The notes under the pieces are model-generated. The model did no database searches and was not told the DNA's origin. It saw only the letters and a list, made by a program, of their open reading frames with translations. Below, in pieces: positions 17,027 through 25,533 of a DNA stretch of 64,000 nt (position 1 is its first letter; every line of letters starts with the position of its first letter). This DNA comes from Cohnella sp. GbtcB17 (GTDB lineage: Bacteria > Bacillota > Bacilli > Paenibacillales > Paenibacillaceae). A program made the position numbers and the translations under genes. The stretch spans positions 28,797-92,796 of the forward strand of contig NZ_JAGXJW010000016.1 of the NCBI RefSeq assembly GCF_019091135.1. The letters run 5' to 3'.

Positions 17027-18247
17027 GTTCGCCGCAACGCCCTCCGCATCGACTCGCTGCGCCACTAGCTTCCGATACACCTTCGCATACACCCATACGG
17101 CGTTGATCAGCAGCAGCGCGCCGGTCAAGCCGAACACATACCGAAGGCCGAACCACGCCGCGACTTGACCGCCGAGCACGGCGCCGGCAAACACGCCCAA
17201 GTATCCCGCGGACATGGAAAATCCGAAAACCCTGCCCATGATTTGCTGCGGCGTAATTTTTTTGAGCATAATATTGACCGCTGGCGTCAGTCCGGCGGAC
17301 GTGAGCCCCAGCAGAAAGCGCAGGACCATGAGCTGCCACGGCGCGGTCACGAACGCCTGAGGGATGAATAGCAATCCCGCGACGGCGATCGAGACGAGCA
17401 TGACTTTGTGGGCGCCGATCCGGTCGGACAGCTTCCCGAGCTGCGGAGCGGCGAAGATGTTGGCGAGGCCCGACGCCGAGAACGTGATGCCCGCGATCAG
17501 CGCGACATGGCCTGCGCCGTCCGACAGATGCGTGATATAGACGGTGAGGATCGGCTCTACCGAATACAGGGCGACCGTGAGCACGAAAAACGTCGCGAAC
17601 AGGATCAGCGTAAGGCTCTTGTCGGGGATGGAGTCCCACACCTCGCGGAACCGACGCACCTGCCGCTTGTCCTCGCGGACGAACGACTCCCGAACGAACA
17701 GCGCAGTCGCGGCGAAGGCGAGGAACAGCAGCGCGCCCGTGAAGAAAAACACGTCGCGCATCCCGAAGTTCTCGCCGATGAAGCCGCCGACCGTCGGGCC
17801 GAGCAGCGATCCGGCGATGCTCGCCGTAGAGAGCGTGGCGAGCGCGTAGCCCGCATGCTCCTTGTCGGTCTGCGTCGCGATCATCGTCGTGCAGGCCGTT
17901 CCGTAGCCTGTGATGACGCCCTGCAGCAGCCGGAGCCCGATCAGCACGTACACGTTGTGCGCGAAGCCCATGCAGCCGATGACGATCGCCATGCCGAGAC
18001 TTGCGCGCAGCAGCATGGGCTTCCGTCCGAACCGGTCCGCCGCGTGCCCCCAGATCGGCGAGAAGATCGCCGATACGATAAACGTAATGCCGAACGCGAG
18101 ACCGGACAATTGAGAGACGCTGTCTTTATTTTCGATGCCCAGATGCTGGATAAATAGCGGCAGCACCGGCGCCAGCTGGCTCATGCCGATGCCCGTGACG
18201 AACATCCCGAACCAGCATACGATCAGATTTCTTTTCCATATCGGCAT
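17024..18247 (-). CDS. MFS multidrug efflux transporter (MdtG/PmrA-like)
   Basis: A 407-residue permease with twelve transmembrane helices and MFS motif A in the first cytoplasmic loop (GHAADRFGRKP), plus the motif-C-like SIAGSLLGPTVGGFIGENFG of drug:proton antiporters. It would export lipophilic drugs by proton antiport. ATG 18247 is preferred because AAGAAGG lies 10 bases upstream; TTG 18256 is too close to that site. The isochorismatase-like gene precedes it on the same strand with a 52-base gap, so co-transcription under the divergent TetR at 18977 is likely. Confidence 0.88.
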   Translation of the reverse strand: MPIWKRNLIVCWFGMFVTGIGMSQLAPVLPLFIQHLGIENKDSVSQLSGLAFGITFIVSAIFSPIWGHAADRFGRKPMLLRASLGMAIVIGCMGFAHNVYVLIGLRLLQGVITGYGTACTTMIATQTDKEHAGYALATLSTASIAGSLLGPTVGGFIGENFGMRDVFFFTGALLFLAFAATALFVRESFVREDKRQVRRFREVWDSIPDKSLTLILFATFFVLTVALYSVEPILTVYITHLSDGAGHVALIAGITFSASGLANIFAAPQLGKLSDRIGAHKVMLVSIAVAGLLFIPQAFVTAPWQLMVLRFLLGLTSAGLTPAVNIMLKKITPQQIMGRVFGFSMSAGYLGVFAGAVLGGQVAAWFGLRYVFGLTGALLLINAVWVYAKVYRKLVAQRVDAEGVAAN

Positions 18248-18299
18248 GGCCGACAAGCCTTCTTTCCGCCGCGAAACCGAATGCGGGTCCCGCGCTTCG

Positions 18300-18869
18300 T
18301 TAAAACAGCCTGCTCGCCCAATCCTCCGCAGTCAGCACATCCGCCTGACGCGGGAAGATCTTCTCGGTGAGCACGCGATGTACCTCGGGGTCGGCGTCGA
18401 GACAGGCGTCCGACAGCACCGTCAGCGTAAAATCGCGGTCCGCCGCTTCCCGCAGCGTCGACAGCACGACGCCGCTCGTGGAGATGCCGCAGAGGACGAG
18501 CGAATCGATCCCGCGCGCGCGAAGCAGGACGTCGAGCCCGCTGCCCGCGAACGCACTGACACGGACCTTGGTGACGACCGGCTCGCCCGGCTCTGGCCGT
18601 ACCTCGTCGAGAATCTGCGTGCCTGCGTCCGCGACCGTCGCGCCGCCGTATTGGGCCAGCCCGGCGAACATTTTATTGCCCGGATGAACCTCGGGGTACC
18701 CGTCCCGGAAGGCGAGCCGGACATAGATAACCTGAACGCCGTGCTCGCGCGCTGCGCGAACGGCCGTCTGAAAAGGCAGCCACTGCGCTTCGTCCAGCGC
18801 GTACCTCGCGACGATCGCCTGCTGCATATCCATCACAAGCAGCGCCGTCTTGCCGGATTGTCGATCCAT
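18300..18869 (-). CDS. Isochorismatase-like cysteine hydrolase family protein lacking the usual catalytic Cys
   Basis: A 189-residue alpha/beta hydrolase of the isochorismatase fold. The catalytic-triad Asp is in ALLVMDMQ and the Lys in VVTKVRVSAF. At the third position, where the family has G-x-x-T-x-x-C-V, this protein reads GISTSGVV: the nucleophile is a valine. Either it uses another residue (a Cys two residues before the glycine is visible) or it is not a thiol hydrolase. ATG 18869 follows GAGGAG. It is divergent from a TetR gene with twin operators between, and an MFS exporter lies downstream. Confidence 0.85.
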   Translation of the reverse strand: MDRQSGKTALLVMDMQQAIVARYALDEAQWLPFQTAVRAAREHGVQVIYVRLAFRDGYPEVHPGNKMFAGLAQYGGATVADAGTQILDEVRPEPGEPVVTKVRVSAFAGSGLDVLLRARGIDSLVLCGISTSGVVLSTLREAADRDFTLTVLSDACLDADPEVHRVLTEKIFPRQADVLTAEDWASRLF

Positions 18870-18903
18870 GTTGAACACTCCTCACCATCATGATAAGATT
18901 AAC

Positions 18904-18943
18904 CGGAGAACTCTCCACTTCATGTTAAACGGAGACCTCTCCG
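18904..18943. promoter_or_regulatory. Twin TetR operators
   Basis: GGAGA-AC-TCTCC (18905-18916) and CGGAGA-CC-TCTCCG (18930-18943) are two copies of the same dyad, centres 26 bp apart, between the isochorismatase-like gene and the divergent tetR. Each is preceded by TTAA. Confidence 0.75.
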
Positions 18944-18976
18944 CTGTCAAGAAGCATCAAATGGGGGTTGCCGAAG

Positions 18977-19600
18977 ATGGATGAGAGACAAGAGGACGGC
19001 GCGCGCCCGGAGCGGCGCGATGCGGCCGAGAATCGCCAGCGCATTCTGGATGCGGCGCTCCGGCTGTTCGACCGGTACGGCGCCGGCCAGGTCAGCATGA
19101 ACCAGATCGCGACCGAAGCCCAGATCGGCCCGGGCACGCTGTATCGCCGGTACCGCAACAAAAGCGAGCTGTGCCTCGACCTGATGAAGGACAATATCGT
19201 GCTGCTGTTCGACGATATCGATGCCTTTATCGAGGCGCATCGCGACAGCTCGCCGAACCTGCGTCTTAGGGGGATCGTGAGCTTGTTCGTCGGCTTTCGC
19301 GAGAAAAAAAACCAGCTGCTGGCGGGCATAGAGGATTCCCCTCCCGCAACCCGCACCCGGCCCAGAGCGCTCAGTCCGCTATACGGGCAGCTGCACGAGA
19401 TCCTCATTGCACAGTTCGAGGCGATGACCGGAAACGGCCACGACGAAGCCGCAGCACACTCGAGCGCCGTATTCAGGGCGGACATGCTGCTCGTGGCGCT
19501 CAGCAGCGAATCCTACGCCACCCAGCGGAACGTTCGCGGCCTGTCGCCGGATGAGATCGTCGAACAGCTCGGCCTGACCTTTTTCCCGGAGCGGGACTGA
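18977..19600 (+). CDS. TetR/AcrR family transcriptional regulator
   Basis: A 207-residue repressor. The N-terminal helix-turn-helix domain is textbook (RILDAALRLFDRYGAGQVSMNQIATEAQIGPGTLYRRYRNKSELC, about residues 20-65). The C-terminal part is helical and of the TetR_C type. ATG 18977 has GGGGG 9 bases upstream; TTG 18968 is a less likely start. The pair of GGAGA-NN-TCTCC dyads in the divergent control region are its probable operators, covering its own promoter and that of the isochorismatase/MFS unit. Inducer unknown. Confidence 0.88.
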   Translation: MDERQEDGARPERRDAAENRQRILDAALRLFDRYGAGQVSMNQIATEAQIGPGTLYRRYRNKSELCLDLMKDNIVLLFDDIDAFIEAHRDSSPNLRLRGIVSLFVGFREKKNQLLAGIEDSPPATRTRPRALSPLYGQLHEILIAQFEAMTGNGHDEAAAHSSAVFRADMLLVALSSESYATQRNVRGLSPDEIVEQLGLTFFPERD

Positions 19601-19614
19601 CGACGGCTCCATGA

Positions 19615-19651
19615 AATAAGCGCTCTTCCGGACAACCGGAGAGCGCTTATT
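19615..19651. terminator. Convergent terminator hairpin
   Basis: AATAAGCGCTCT and AGAGCGCTTATT form a 12-bp stem extended by CCGG/CCGG with one bulged T, lying between convergent tetR and the GGDEF-EAL gene. Confidence 0.75.
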
Positions 19652-19679
19652 GAACGTGCTGCAGATCGTGCTTGCTGCC

Positions 19680-21959
19680 TTAATTCGCGATAACGGGACA
19701 TGTGCCCGCCCCGGCATCCCCAGCGGCCGACAGCATCTCCTCGAACGCTTCGGGGCTCACCGGCTTGGAGTAGAGGTATCCCTGACCGACCGGGCAGCCG
19801 TGCGCGACGAGCACCTGCCGTTGGCGCTCGCACTCGATCCCTTCCGCGACGACGCCCAGGTTGAGGCTGAGCCCCAGGTCGATGATCGTCTTGAGCATGG
19901 ACAGCTGAACGCGATCGTCGATATCGTCGATGAAGGACTTGTCGATCTTGATCCGATCGATCGGCAGCTTCGGGATGATGAACAGCGACGAATAGCCCGT
20001 GCCGAAGTCGTCGATCGAGACGCCGATTCCCATCTTTCTGAGCGCGCGCAGCACGTCCGTGCTCTCCTTCACGTTTTGCATGATGCTCTCCGTGATCTCG
20101 AGCTCCAGATAGCCGGCCGGCAAGCCCGTGCGCTGCAGCACGCTGCACACCGACATCAGAAACTCGCGGTGCTGGAACTGGCGGACCGATACGTTGACCG
20201 AGATGCATAACGGCGGATAGCCCTTGTCCTGCCATGCCTTGTTCTGCTCGCAAGCCCGCCCCAGCACCCAGTCCCCGATCGCGACGATCTGGCCCGTCTC
20301 CTCGGCGACCGGACTAATCTCCGCGGGAGAGACGACGCCCAGCTCCGGATGCTCCCAGCGAAGCAACGCCTCCATGCCGATGATACGCTCCGTCCGCAGC
20401 TCGACCTTCGGCTGGTAGTGAAGCTTGAACTGGCGGCGCTCGATCGCCCGCCTGAGCTCGTGCTCCAGTTTCATTTTGCGGGCCATGATCGCGTGCAGCT
20501 CCGTATCGTAAAACCGGAAGCTGTTTTTGCCGCTTTCCTTCGCCAGATACATCGCCGCATCCGCGTATTTTAACAGGTCGTTGCTCGTGCAGCCGTTATC
20601 CGGGTAGATGCTGATACCAATGCTCGGCGTTACGATAATCTCGATCTCTTCGCAGCGGAACGGCTCGCGGAATTGCCCCAGGATCCGGTCCGCCGCGGCC
20701 GCACACCAGGAATTCTCGGCATCGGTCAGGATCACGACGAATTCGTCGCCGCCAAGCCTGTAGAGCGGCGAACGGACGCCGACAGAACGCCTGAGCCGTT
20801 CGGCCGTCTGAATCAGGATGCGGTCTCCGGCATGATGACCGAGCGTATCGTTGATCACCTTGAACCGGTCGAGCTCGATCAGCAGCAGGCCCGCGCGCAC
20901 GTCCGTTTTGCCGATGATCCGTTCCAGATCCTGCCGGAAGCCGATGCGGTTCTTCAGTCCCGTGAGCGGATCGTGATAGGCCAGGTGGCGATACTCGCCC
21001 ATGAGCTCGTTCAGGACGCGCATCATACGGAGCTGACGTCCCACGATCAGCAGAAACAGCAGCAGCAAGCCGAGGCTGAGCGCGTTAAAATCCCAACGGC
21101 TGCCCAGCACGAAAAGAACGACGAGACCCGCGATGCTGGCATACGGGAAGACAGACTCCTTAATCCGCATGTCGGGCTCGCTTTCCTGTATCGGCGCGGT
21201 CGGCCCGTCTCCCGCAGAGCGGCCGCCCAGACCGATCAGCAGCAACGCAAGCACCCATAATACGTCCACGAATTGACCCGAGTTCTGCGCCTGCTGCTCG
21301 GAGAGATAAGCGAAGCCGAGATCGCCCGCGATCTGGCACAGCATGCCCCAGACGACGTACAGCATCGAGGGAGTCAGCGCGCCCTGCTGCAGCAAGGTAT
21401 AGTACAGAATCAGCGTCAGCAGGAAGATGCTCAGCGACGCCAGCGGATAAGCGGCGGAGAGCAGCGTGACGAAGGGCGATTCATCGGGGATGGAGATGAT
21501 CGGATTGATCACGAAGTGGACACTGACGCTGACGGCCGTGATCGTAAAGACGACGATGTTGAATATGTAGCCGGCTCCCGCCGAACGACCGTAGACGGAC
21601 CTGTATTTGCAGAAAAGGGCCGCGAGAAAAAAACAATAGGCGATCAGCCAGATGACATAGGAGAATGCGGAATACTCGGTGGCGGACGACGCAAGCTGCT
21701 TGTAGAGCAATTGACAATTAGACAGCGCATTCAAGATCAGCCCCGTGCCGACCATCAACCAAAATCCGCGGCGCTTGCCGTTCAGCCGAAGACCCGTTCG
21801 CAAGGTCCAAAACGCGCCGATGGCGCCTGCCGCCATCTGCAGCATGTTCGAGCCCAGGACGCGCATCCATTCGTTATCCCAGTAGATCAAATACCAGCAT
21901 CCGATGGCCGCGGCGAATCCGGACAGCAAAAACAGAGGCAAGCGTCGAGCATGCAACAT
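19680..21959 (-). CDS. Membrane GGDEF-EAL protein (cyclic-di-GMP turnover)
   Basis: A 759-residue bifunctional signalling protein. Residues 1 to about 310 carry eight to ten transmembrane helices (a MASE-like sensor). The GGDEF domain (about 325-490) keeps the intact active site LGGDEFVV, and the EAL domain (about 500-750) keeps MEALLRW, ITESIM, DDFGTGYSS, KIDKSFI, AEGIE and QGYLYSKP. Both synthesis and hydrolysis of c-di-GMP therefore look possible. ATG 21959 follows GAGGGATTACT. A c-di-GMP-I riboswitch with terminator lies in its leader, so the gene is controlled by its own product or substrate. Confidence 0.95.
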   Translation of the reverse strand: MLHARRLPLFLLSGFAAAIGCWYLIYWDNEWMRVLGSNMLQMAAGAIGAFWTLRTGLRLNGKRRGFWLMVGTGLILNALSNCQLLYKQLASSATEYSAFSYVIWLIAYCFFLAALFCKYRSVYGRSAGAGYIFNIVVFTITAVSVSVHFVINPIISIPDESPFVTLLSAAYPLASLSIFLLTLILYYTLLQQGALTPSMLYVVWGMLCQIAGDLGFAYLSEQQAQNSGQFVDVLWVLALLLIGLGGRSAGDGPTAPIQESEPDMRIKESVFPYASIAGLVVLFVLGSRWDFNALSLGLLLLFLLIVGRQLRMMRVLNELMGEYRHLAYHDPLTGLKNRIGFRQDLERIIGKTDVRAGLLLIELDRFKVINDTLGHHAGDRILIQTAERLRRSVGVRSPLYRLGGDEFVVILTDAENSWCAAAADRILGQFREPFRCEEIEIIVTPSIGISIYPDNGCTSNDLLKYADAAMYLAKESGKNSFRFYDTELHAIMARKMKLEHELRRAIERRQFKLHYQPKVELRTERIIGMEALLRWEHPELGVVSPAEISPVAEETGQIVAIGDWVLGRACEQNKAWQDKGYPPLCISVNVSVRQFQHREFLMSVCSVLQRTGLPAGYLELEITESIMQNVKESTDVLRALRKMGIGVSIDDFGTGYSSLFIIPKLPIDRIKIDKSFIDDIDDRVQLSMLKTIIDLGLSLNLGVVAEGIECERQRQVLVAHGCPVGQGYLYSKPVSPEAFEEMLSAAGDAGAGTCPVIAN

Positions 21960-22040
21960 AGTAATCCCTCACGATGACTAATATTGGGCAGCGATACAAT
22001 CGAGGAATACATGATGGAACCGGTTAAAAAAAGGGAAAAC

Positions 22041-22066
22041 AAAAAGTTATTCCCCATGGAAATAAC
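22041..22066 (-). terminator. Terminator serving as riboswitch expression platform
   Basis: On the minus strand GTTATT...AATAAC forms a stem followed by TTTTTG, located between the c-di-GMP aptamer and the GGDEF-EAL start codon. Confidence 0.75.
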
Positions 22067-22083
22067 CTTGTATACGGTACTGA

Positions 22084-22170
22084 TCCCTGGCAACCCGGCG
22101 GCCATAGTTTCCCTTAGGCCCGTAGCTTTGCGTCCTCGCCTTTCGACGAGTTTGCCCTTCTCAAAACCTA
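22084..22170 (-). ncRNA. Cyclic-di-GMP-I riboswitch (GEMM-I)
   Basis: The minus-strand leader carries the GEMM-I landmarks in order: GGGCAAACTCGTCGAAAGGC (P1b loop and GNRA tetraloop), GAGGACGCAAAGCTAC, GGGCCTAAGG, and the tetraloop-receptor side CCGCCGGGTTGCC. The spacing matches the family. An intrinsic terminator follows it, and the coding sequence of the GGDEF-EAL protein begins about 130 bases further on. The aptamer limits are given to within a few bases. Confidence 0.93.
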
Positions 22171-22325
22171 TTCAACTAGTTATATACTATCATTTTTCGA
22201 GCTAAATACATAGAACTTTTTTCCTATAAAAGAAAAGATTTCGTTATCATCTATAATAGGCGGCTGACGATACGCAGAGGCGGATGAAAGACATATGATG
22301 GAAGACGAACGGAGGGGAAGCAGCC

Positions 22326-23027
22326 TTGAGCAAACCTGGCGTAACCATCGTGGCTTGCACGAACCGTCCCGAATTTTTCGCCAACGTGCTGGGCAACTAC
22401 GTGCGCCAACGGTATCCGCGCAAACAATTGATCGTCATCGTCAACAAGGATGGCGTCGATCTGCGGGCCATGCGCCGACAGGCCGCACGCTGCCCCGACG
22501 TCGCCGTCTATCACGTACCGGAGCGGATCTCTCTCGGCCAATGCCTCAACTGCGGCATCTCGCGCGCCAAGTATCCGCTCATTGCCAAGTTCGATCACGA
22601 CGACTACTATTCGCCTTACTATTTGCGCGAGCAGGTTCGGGCGCTCCAGCGAACAGGCAGCTCCGTCGTCGGCAAGCATGCCTGCCTCGTGTATTTAGCG
22701 GGGAGCCGACGGCTGATCGTCCGCTCCCCCGGCGAACGGCACCGCTTCATGAGCTTCGTGCAGGGAGGCACGATTCTGTTCCGCCGGAACGTGCTGAAGG
22801 ACGCGCGGTTCGCCGACATCTCCCTGGGCGAGGACGTGCGGTTCCTGCGAAGCTGCGCGAGAAAAGGACACCGCGTGTACGCGACCTCGCCTTATAACTA
22901 CGTCTACGTTCGCCGCAAAGACAAGCGCACGCATACGTGGAAAGTGAACGACCGCTATTACTTGAAGGGCAGCCGGCACGTCGCTGTTACAGACCGCTAT
23001 CGTTCGTACGCGATTCGGAAGATTTGA
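22326..23027 (+). CDS. Family 2 glycosyltransferase
   Basis: A 233-residue GT-A fold glycosyltransferase. The N-terminus (GVTIVACTNRPEFFANVLGNYVRQRYP) is the nucleotide-sugar Rossmann half, FDHDDYYSPYYL supplies the metal-binding DxD, and LGEDVRFL is the catalytic-base ED motif. No transmembrane segment, so it is cytoplasmic. Start TTG 22326 has GGAGGGG 8 bases upstream; no ATG is in frame nearby. It is a single gene, divergent from the c-di-GMP protein. Acceptor unknown; similar stand-alone proteins occur in spore-former genomes for surface glycan or spore-glycoprotein modification. Confidence 0.85.
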   Translation: MSKPGVTIVACTNRPEFFANVLGNYVRQRYPRKQLIVIVNKDGVDLRAMRRQAARCPDVAVYHVPERISLGQCLNCGISRAKYPLIAKFDHDDYYSPYYLREQVRALQRTGSSVVGKHACLVYLAGSRRLIVRSPGERHRFMSFVQGGTILFRRNVLKDARFADISLGEDVRFLRSCARKGHRVYATSPYNYVYVRRKDKRTHTWKVNDRYYLKGSRHVAVTDRYRSYAIRKI

Positions 23028-23040
23028 GCGTTGCAGAGCC

Positions 23041-23067
23041 TAGGAATAGCGATGTGCCACGTTCTTG
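23041..23067. repeat. Single copy of family E repeat
   Basis: GAATAGCGATGTGCCACGTT then CTTG resembles the 51-bp family E unit seen at 4521 and 4572; it lies between convergent genes. Confidence 0.55.
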
Positions 23068-23107
23068 TTTGTCCCGTCGGGCACGGTTGCGAACTGAATC
23101 TACGACA

Positions 23108-23138
23108 AATCAGGCCACCCTCCCGGAATGGCCTGATT
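23108..23138. terminator. Convergent terminator hairpin
   Basis: AATCAGGCCA and TGGCCTGATT form a 10-bp perfect stem with an 11-base loop, between glycosyltransferase and MFS genes. Confidence 0.75.
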
Positions 23139-23164
23139 CGGTGCCGGCAGCCGGCGAAGGATCA

Positions 23165-24400
23165 TTATGCCGTTTTCGCCTGCGCTTCCGGCGCGGGAAG
23201 CGCTGTCCGGCGACGATGGTGCAGCATGACGTAGAAGAGCACCGACACCAACGCGATCGAGCCCGCGCCCGCATACATCATGCGGTAGTCCGAGACGGAT
23301 GCGATCATGCCCATGAAGTAGGAGCCGATGCCGTAGCCCAGGTCGAACATCAGAAAAAACGTGCCGGTCGCGCTACCTCGCCGGTGCTCCGGCGCCAGCT
23401 TGATCGCCAGCGTCTGGAAGCAGGGCAGGAGCGCGCCGTAGCCGATGCCCATCGCGGCGCCGGTCAGCAGCACGGCGAAGGCGGAGTGCGCCTGACCGAG
23501 TACGATCATGCCGATCGCGAATAGCGCGATGCCGGGATAGTACAGGTAATGCTCCTTATACCGGTCGAACACCCGCCCGATGACGGGACGGGAGGCGACG
23601 ATCATCACCGCGAACACGACAAAAAACAGCGCCGTGACATGCGTTTGGTGGATTTCTTCGGTAAACGCCGCGAAAAAGCCCGACAGCGAGCTGTAGGCGA
23701 ACGATACGACGAAGCCGACGATCGAGATCGGCAGCGCCTTCGGCTCGATGACGTCGCTCCAGCGCAAACGCCCCGCTTTTGCTCCTGCATCGGCCGCCGG
23801 CTCGGGCGCGGCCGCCCGCGCAAGCTCCGGCTTGGCCCCCGGTACCCGCATGCCCACCGCGAACGCAAGCGACAACGCCGCGATAACGCACACCGCAAGC
23901 AGCAGCACGTCGACGTTTTTGTCCTTCCACAGCCACAAGCCGAGCGCCGGCCCGACCGCCATGGCGATGCTCATGAACATGCTGAAGTAGCCGACGCCTT
24001 CTCCCTGTCGCGAGCGGGGAATGAGCGACGTAGCCGCTGCGCTCGACGCAGTCGACGCTACGGCATAGCTCATGCCGTGGACAAGCCGTACCGCGAGGAA
24101 CAACGCCATCCCTTTTGCCCCGAAGTAGGCGATGCAGGCCGCCAGGAAGACGGCCAGGCCGATCAGCGTCATCCGTTTTTTGCCGAACCGGTCGGCCCAC
24201 ATGCCCGACAGCGGTCTGCCGAGCACGCCTCCGACGACGTAGACCGTGATCGCGAGACCCATCTGCTGCTGATTGCCGTGCATGCTGTCCTTCACGTAGA
24301 GCGGGAAGGCCGTAGCCAATATATAAAACGTCAAAAACATAAAAAAGCTGCTCAAACAAACGACGACGAAATCCCTCGTCCAAATTTTATCTTTGATCAC
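23165..24400 (-). CDS. MFS transporter
   Basis: A 411-residue major facilitator permease with twelve helices, motif A (GMWADRFGKKRMT) after helix 2 and a second-half counterpart (SRPVIGRVFDRYKEH). The best resemblance is to drug or metabolite efflux MFS proteins such as the YfmO/YdhP group. GTG 24400 is chosen as start: GGAG lies 11 bases upstream, and an in-frame extension further up crosses a TATAAT promoter element (about 24448-24453). It is divergent from a LysR gene across TGATGAAT half-sites and is probably that regulator's target. Substrate unknown. Confidence 0.85.
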   Translation of the reverse strand: MIKDKIWTRDFVVVCLSSFFMFLTFYILATAFPLYVKDSMHGNQQQMGLAITVYVVGGVLGRPLSGMWADRFGKKRMTLIGLAVFLAACIAYFGAKGMALFLAVRLVHGMSYAVASTASSAAATSLIPRSRQGEGVGYFSMFMSIAMAVGPALGLWLWKDKNVDVLLLAVCVIAALSLAFAVGMRVPGAKPELARAAAPEPAADAGAKAGRLRWSDVIEPKALPISIVGFVVSFAYSSLSGFFAAFTEEIHQTHVTALFFVVFAVMIVASRPVIGRVFDRYKEHYLYYPGIALFAIGMIVLGQAHSAFAVLLTGAAMGIGYGALLPCFQTLAIKLAPEHRRGSATGTFFLMFDLGYGIGSYFMGMIASVSDYRMMYAGAGSIALVSVLFYVMLHHRRRTALPAPEAQAKTA

Positions 24401-24463
24401 AACGTTTCGCGCTCCATTCTCCCGGTCAAGCTTCTCTAGTGTGCAAACATTATAAGCCCGCAG

Positions 24464-24503
24464 ATTCATCATGTATAATACTAATTCGATGATGAATTCA
24501 TCA
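24464..24503. promoter_or_regulatory. LysR binding region between divergent genes
   Basis: ATTCATCA (24464-24471) and a perfect 14-bp palindrome TGATGAATTCATCA (24490-24503) share the same 8-bp half-site. A TATAAT (about 24473-24478) reading toward lysR lies between them. This is the usual layout for LysR autoregulation and divergent control. Confidence 0.6.
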
Positions 24504-24535
24504 CATGAACGTGATAAAAGGAGCGCGATGAAACG

Positions 24536-25420
24536 GTGGAGCTTTTGCAGCTCAAATATTTCCAGGCCGTGGCGAGGCTTGAGCATATCACGAAGGCCGC
24601 GAAGGAACTGAACGTGTCCCAGCCTTCGCTGAGCAATGCGATCGCGCGGCTCGAGAAGCGGCTCGGCGTGCCGCTGTTCGTGCGCCAGGGGCGCCAGGTG
24701 AAGCTGAACGCGTTCGGCAAAACGTATTTGAAGCGCGTTGAGCAGGCGTTTCTCGAGCTGGAGGAGGGTGAGCGCGAGCTGGCGGATATGGCAGGTCCCG
24801 AGCACGGCATCGTCTCGATCTGCGTTTCCCTCCCTTACGTGCTGCCGACGCTGCTTAAGGATTTTCTGACCGCGCATCCCCATGTCCGTATTATCCAGCA
24901 TCAGCTTGGCTCCGTGCACGAGATGAAGACAAAGCTGGCCAATGCCGACATTGACTTTTGCGTTTCGTCGACGCCGATCGCGGGTCCCGATATCGAATGG
25001 CTGACGCTCGCGGAGCAAGAACTATGCCTGACCGTGCCCAAGCGGCACCGGTTTGCCGGACGGGAGCGCATCTCGCTCGCCGAGGCGGCGGACGAGCCCT
25101 TCATCGCACTGTCGCCGAGGTCCAACTTCCGGGAGATCACCGACAGCTTCTGCCGCCAAGCCGGCTTCGAGCCGCGCGTCGCCTTCGAGCTCGAAGAGGT
25201 GAGCGCGATCCAGACGCTTGTGGAGATGGGGCTCGGCATCACCTTCACGCTGCCGCTCTCGCTCGGCAATCGCGCCTCAAACCCGGGCACCGCCCAGGTG
25301 CAAATCGCCGAGCCGGTATGCAGGCGGACGTTCGGCATCGCGTGGAACAGGAAGCATTATCTGTCCGAAGCCGCGGTGCATTTCCGGCAGTTCGCGATTC
25401 AGTTTTTCGGGAAGTTGTAG
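24536..25420 (+). CDS. LysR family transcriptional regulator
   Basis: A 294-residue LTTR. The winged helix-turn-helix occupies residues 1-60 (LLQLKYFQAVARLEHITKAAKELNVSQPSLSNAIARLEKRLGVPLFVRQGR), and the effector-binding domain follows from about 90, with the normal family length. Start GTG 24536 gives the canonical N-terminus; AAGGAG is 12 bases upstream. The neighbouring MFS gene is transcribed divergently and shares the TGATGAAT sites, so it is the likely target. Inducer unknown. The large 51-bp repeat array begins about 110 bases after its stop. Confidence 0.92.
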   Translation: MELLQLKYFQAVARLEHITKAAKELNVSQPSLSNAIARLEKRLGVPLFVRQGRQVKLNAFGKTYLKRVEQAFLELEEGERELADMAGPEHGIVSICVSLPYVLPTLLKDFLTAHPHVRIIQHQLGSVHEMKTKLANADIDFCVSSTPIAGPDIEWLTLAEQELCLTVPKRHRFAGRERISLAEAADEPFIALSPRSNFREITDSFCRQAGFEPRVAFELEEVSAIQTLVEMGLGITFTLPLSLGNRASNPGTAQVQIAEPVCRRTFGIAWNRKHYLSEAAVHFRQFAIQFFGKL

Positions 25421-25533
25421 GCGGGTTGAAAAGCAAAACGACCGCTTCGCGAGGAAGGGGATGAGGGAGGGCGAGGGACAGACGGCGGTCAGGTGAATTA
25501 CTAGGCTCTTTCCAACGCTTCCAAATCGGATGT

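Noticed and set aside
22252..22257. TATAAT as promoter of the glycosyltransferase gene
   Set aside because: No acceptable -35 at 16-18 bases upstream, so I did not list it as a promoter.
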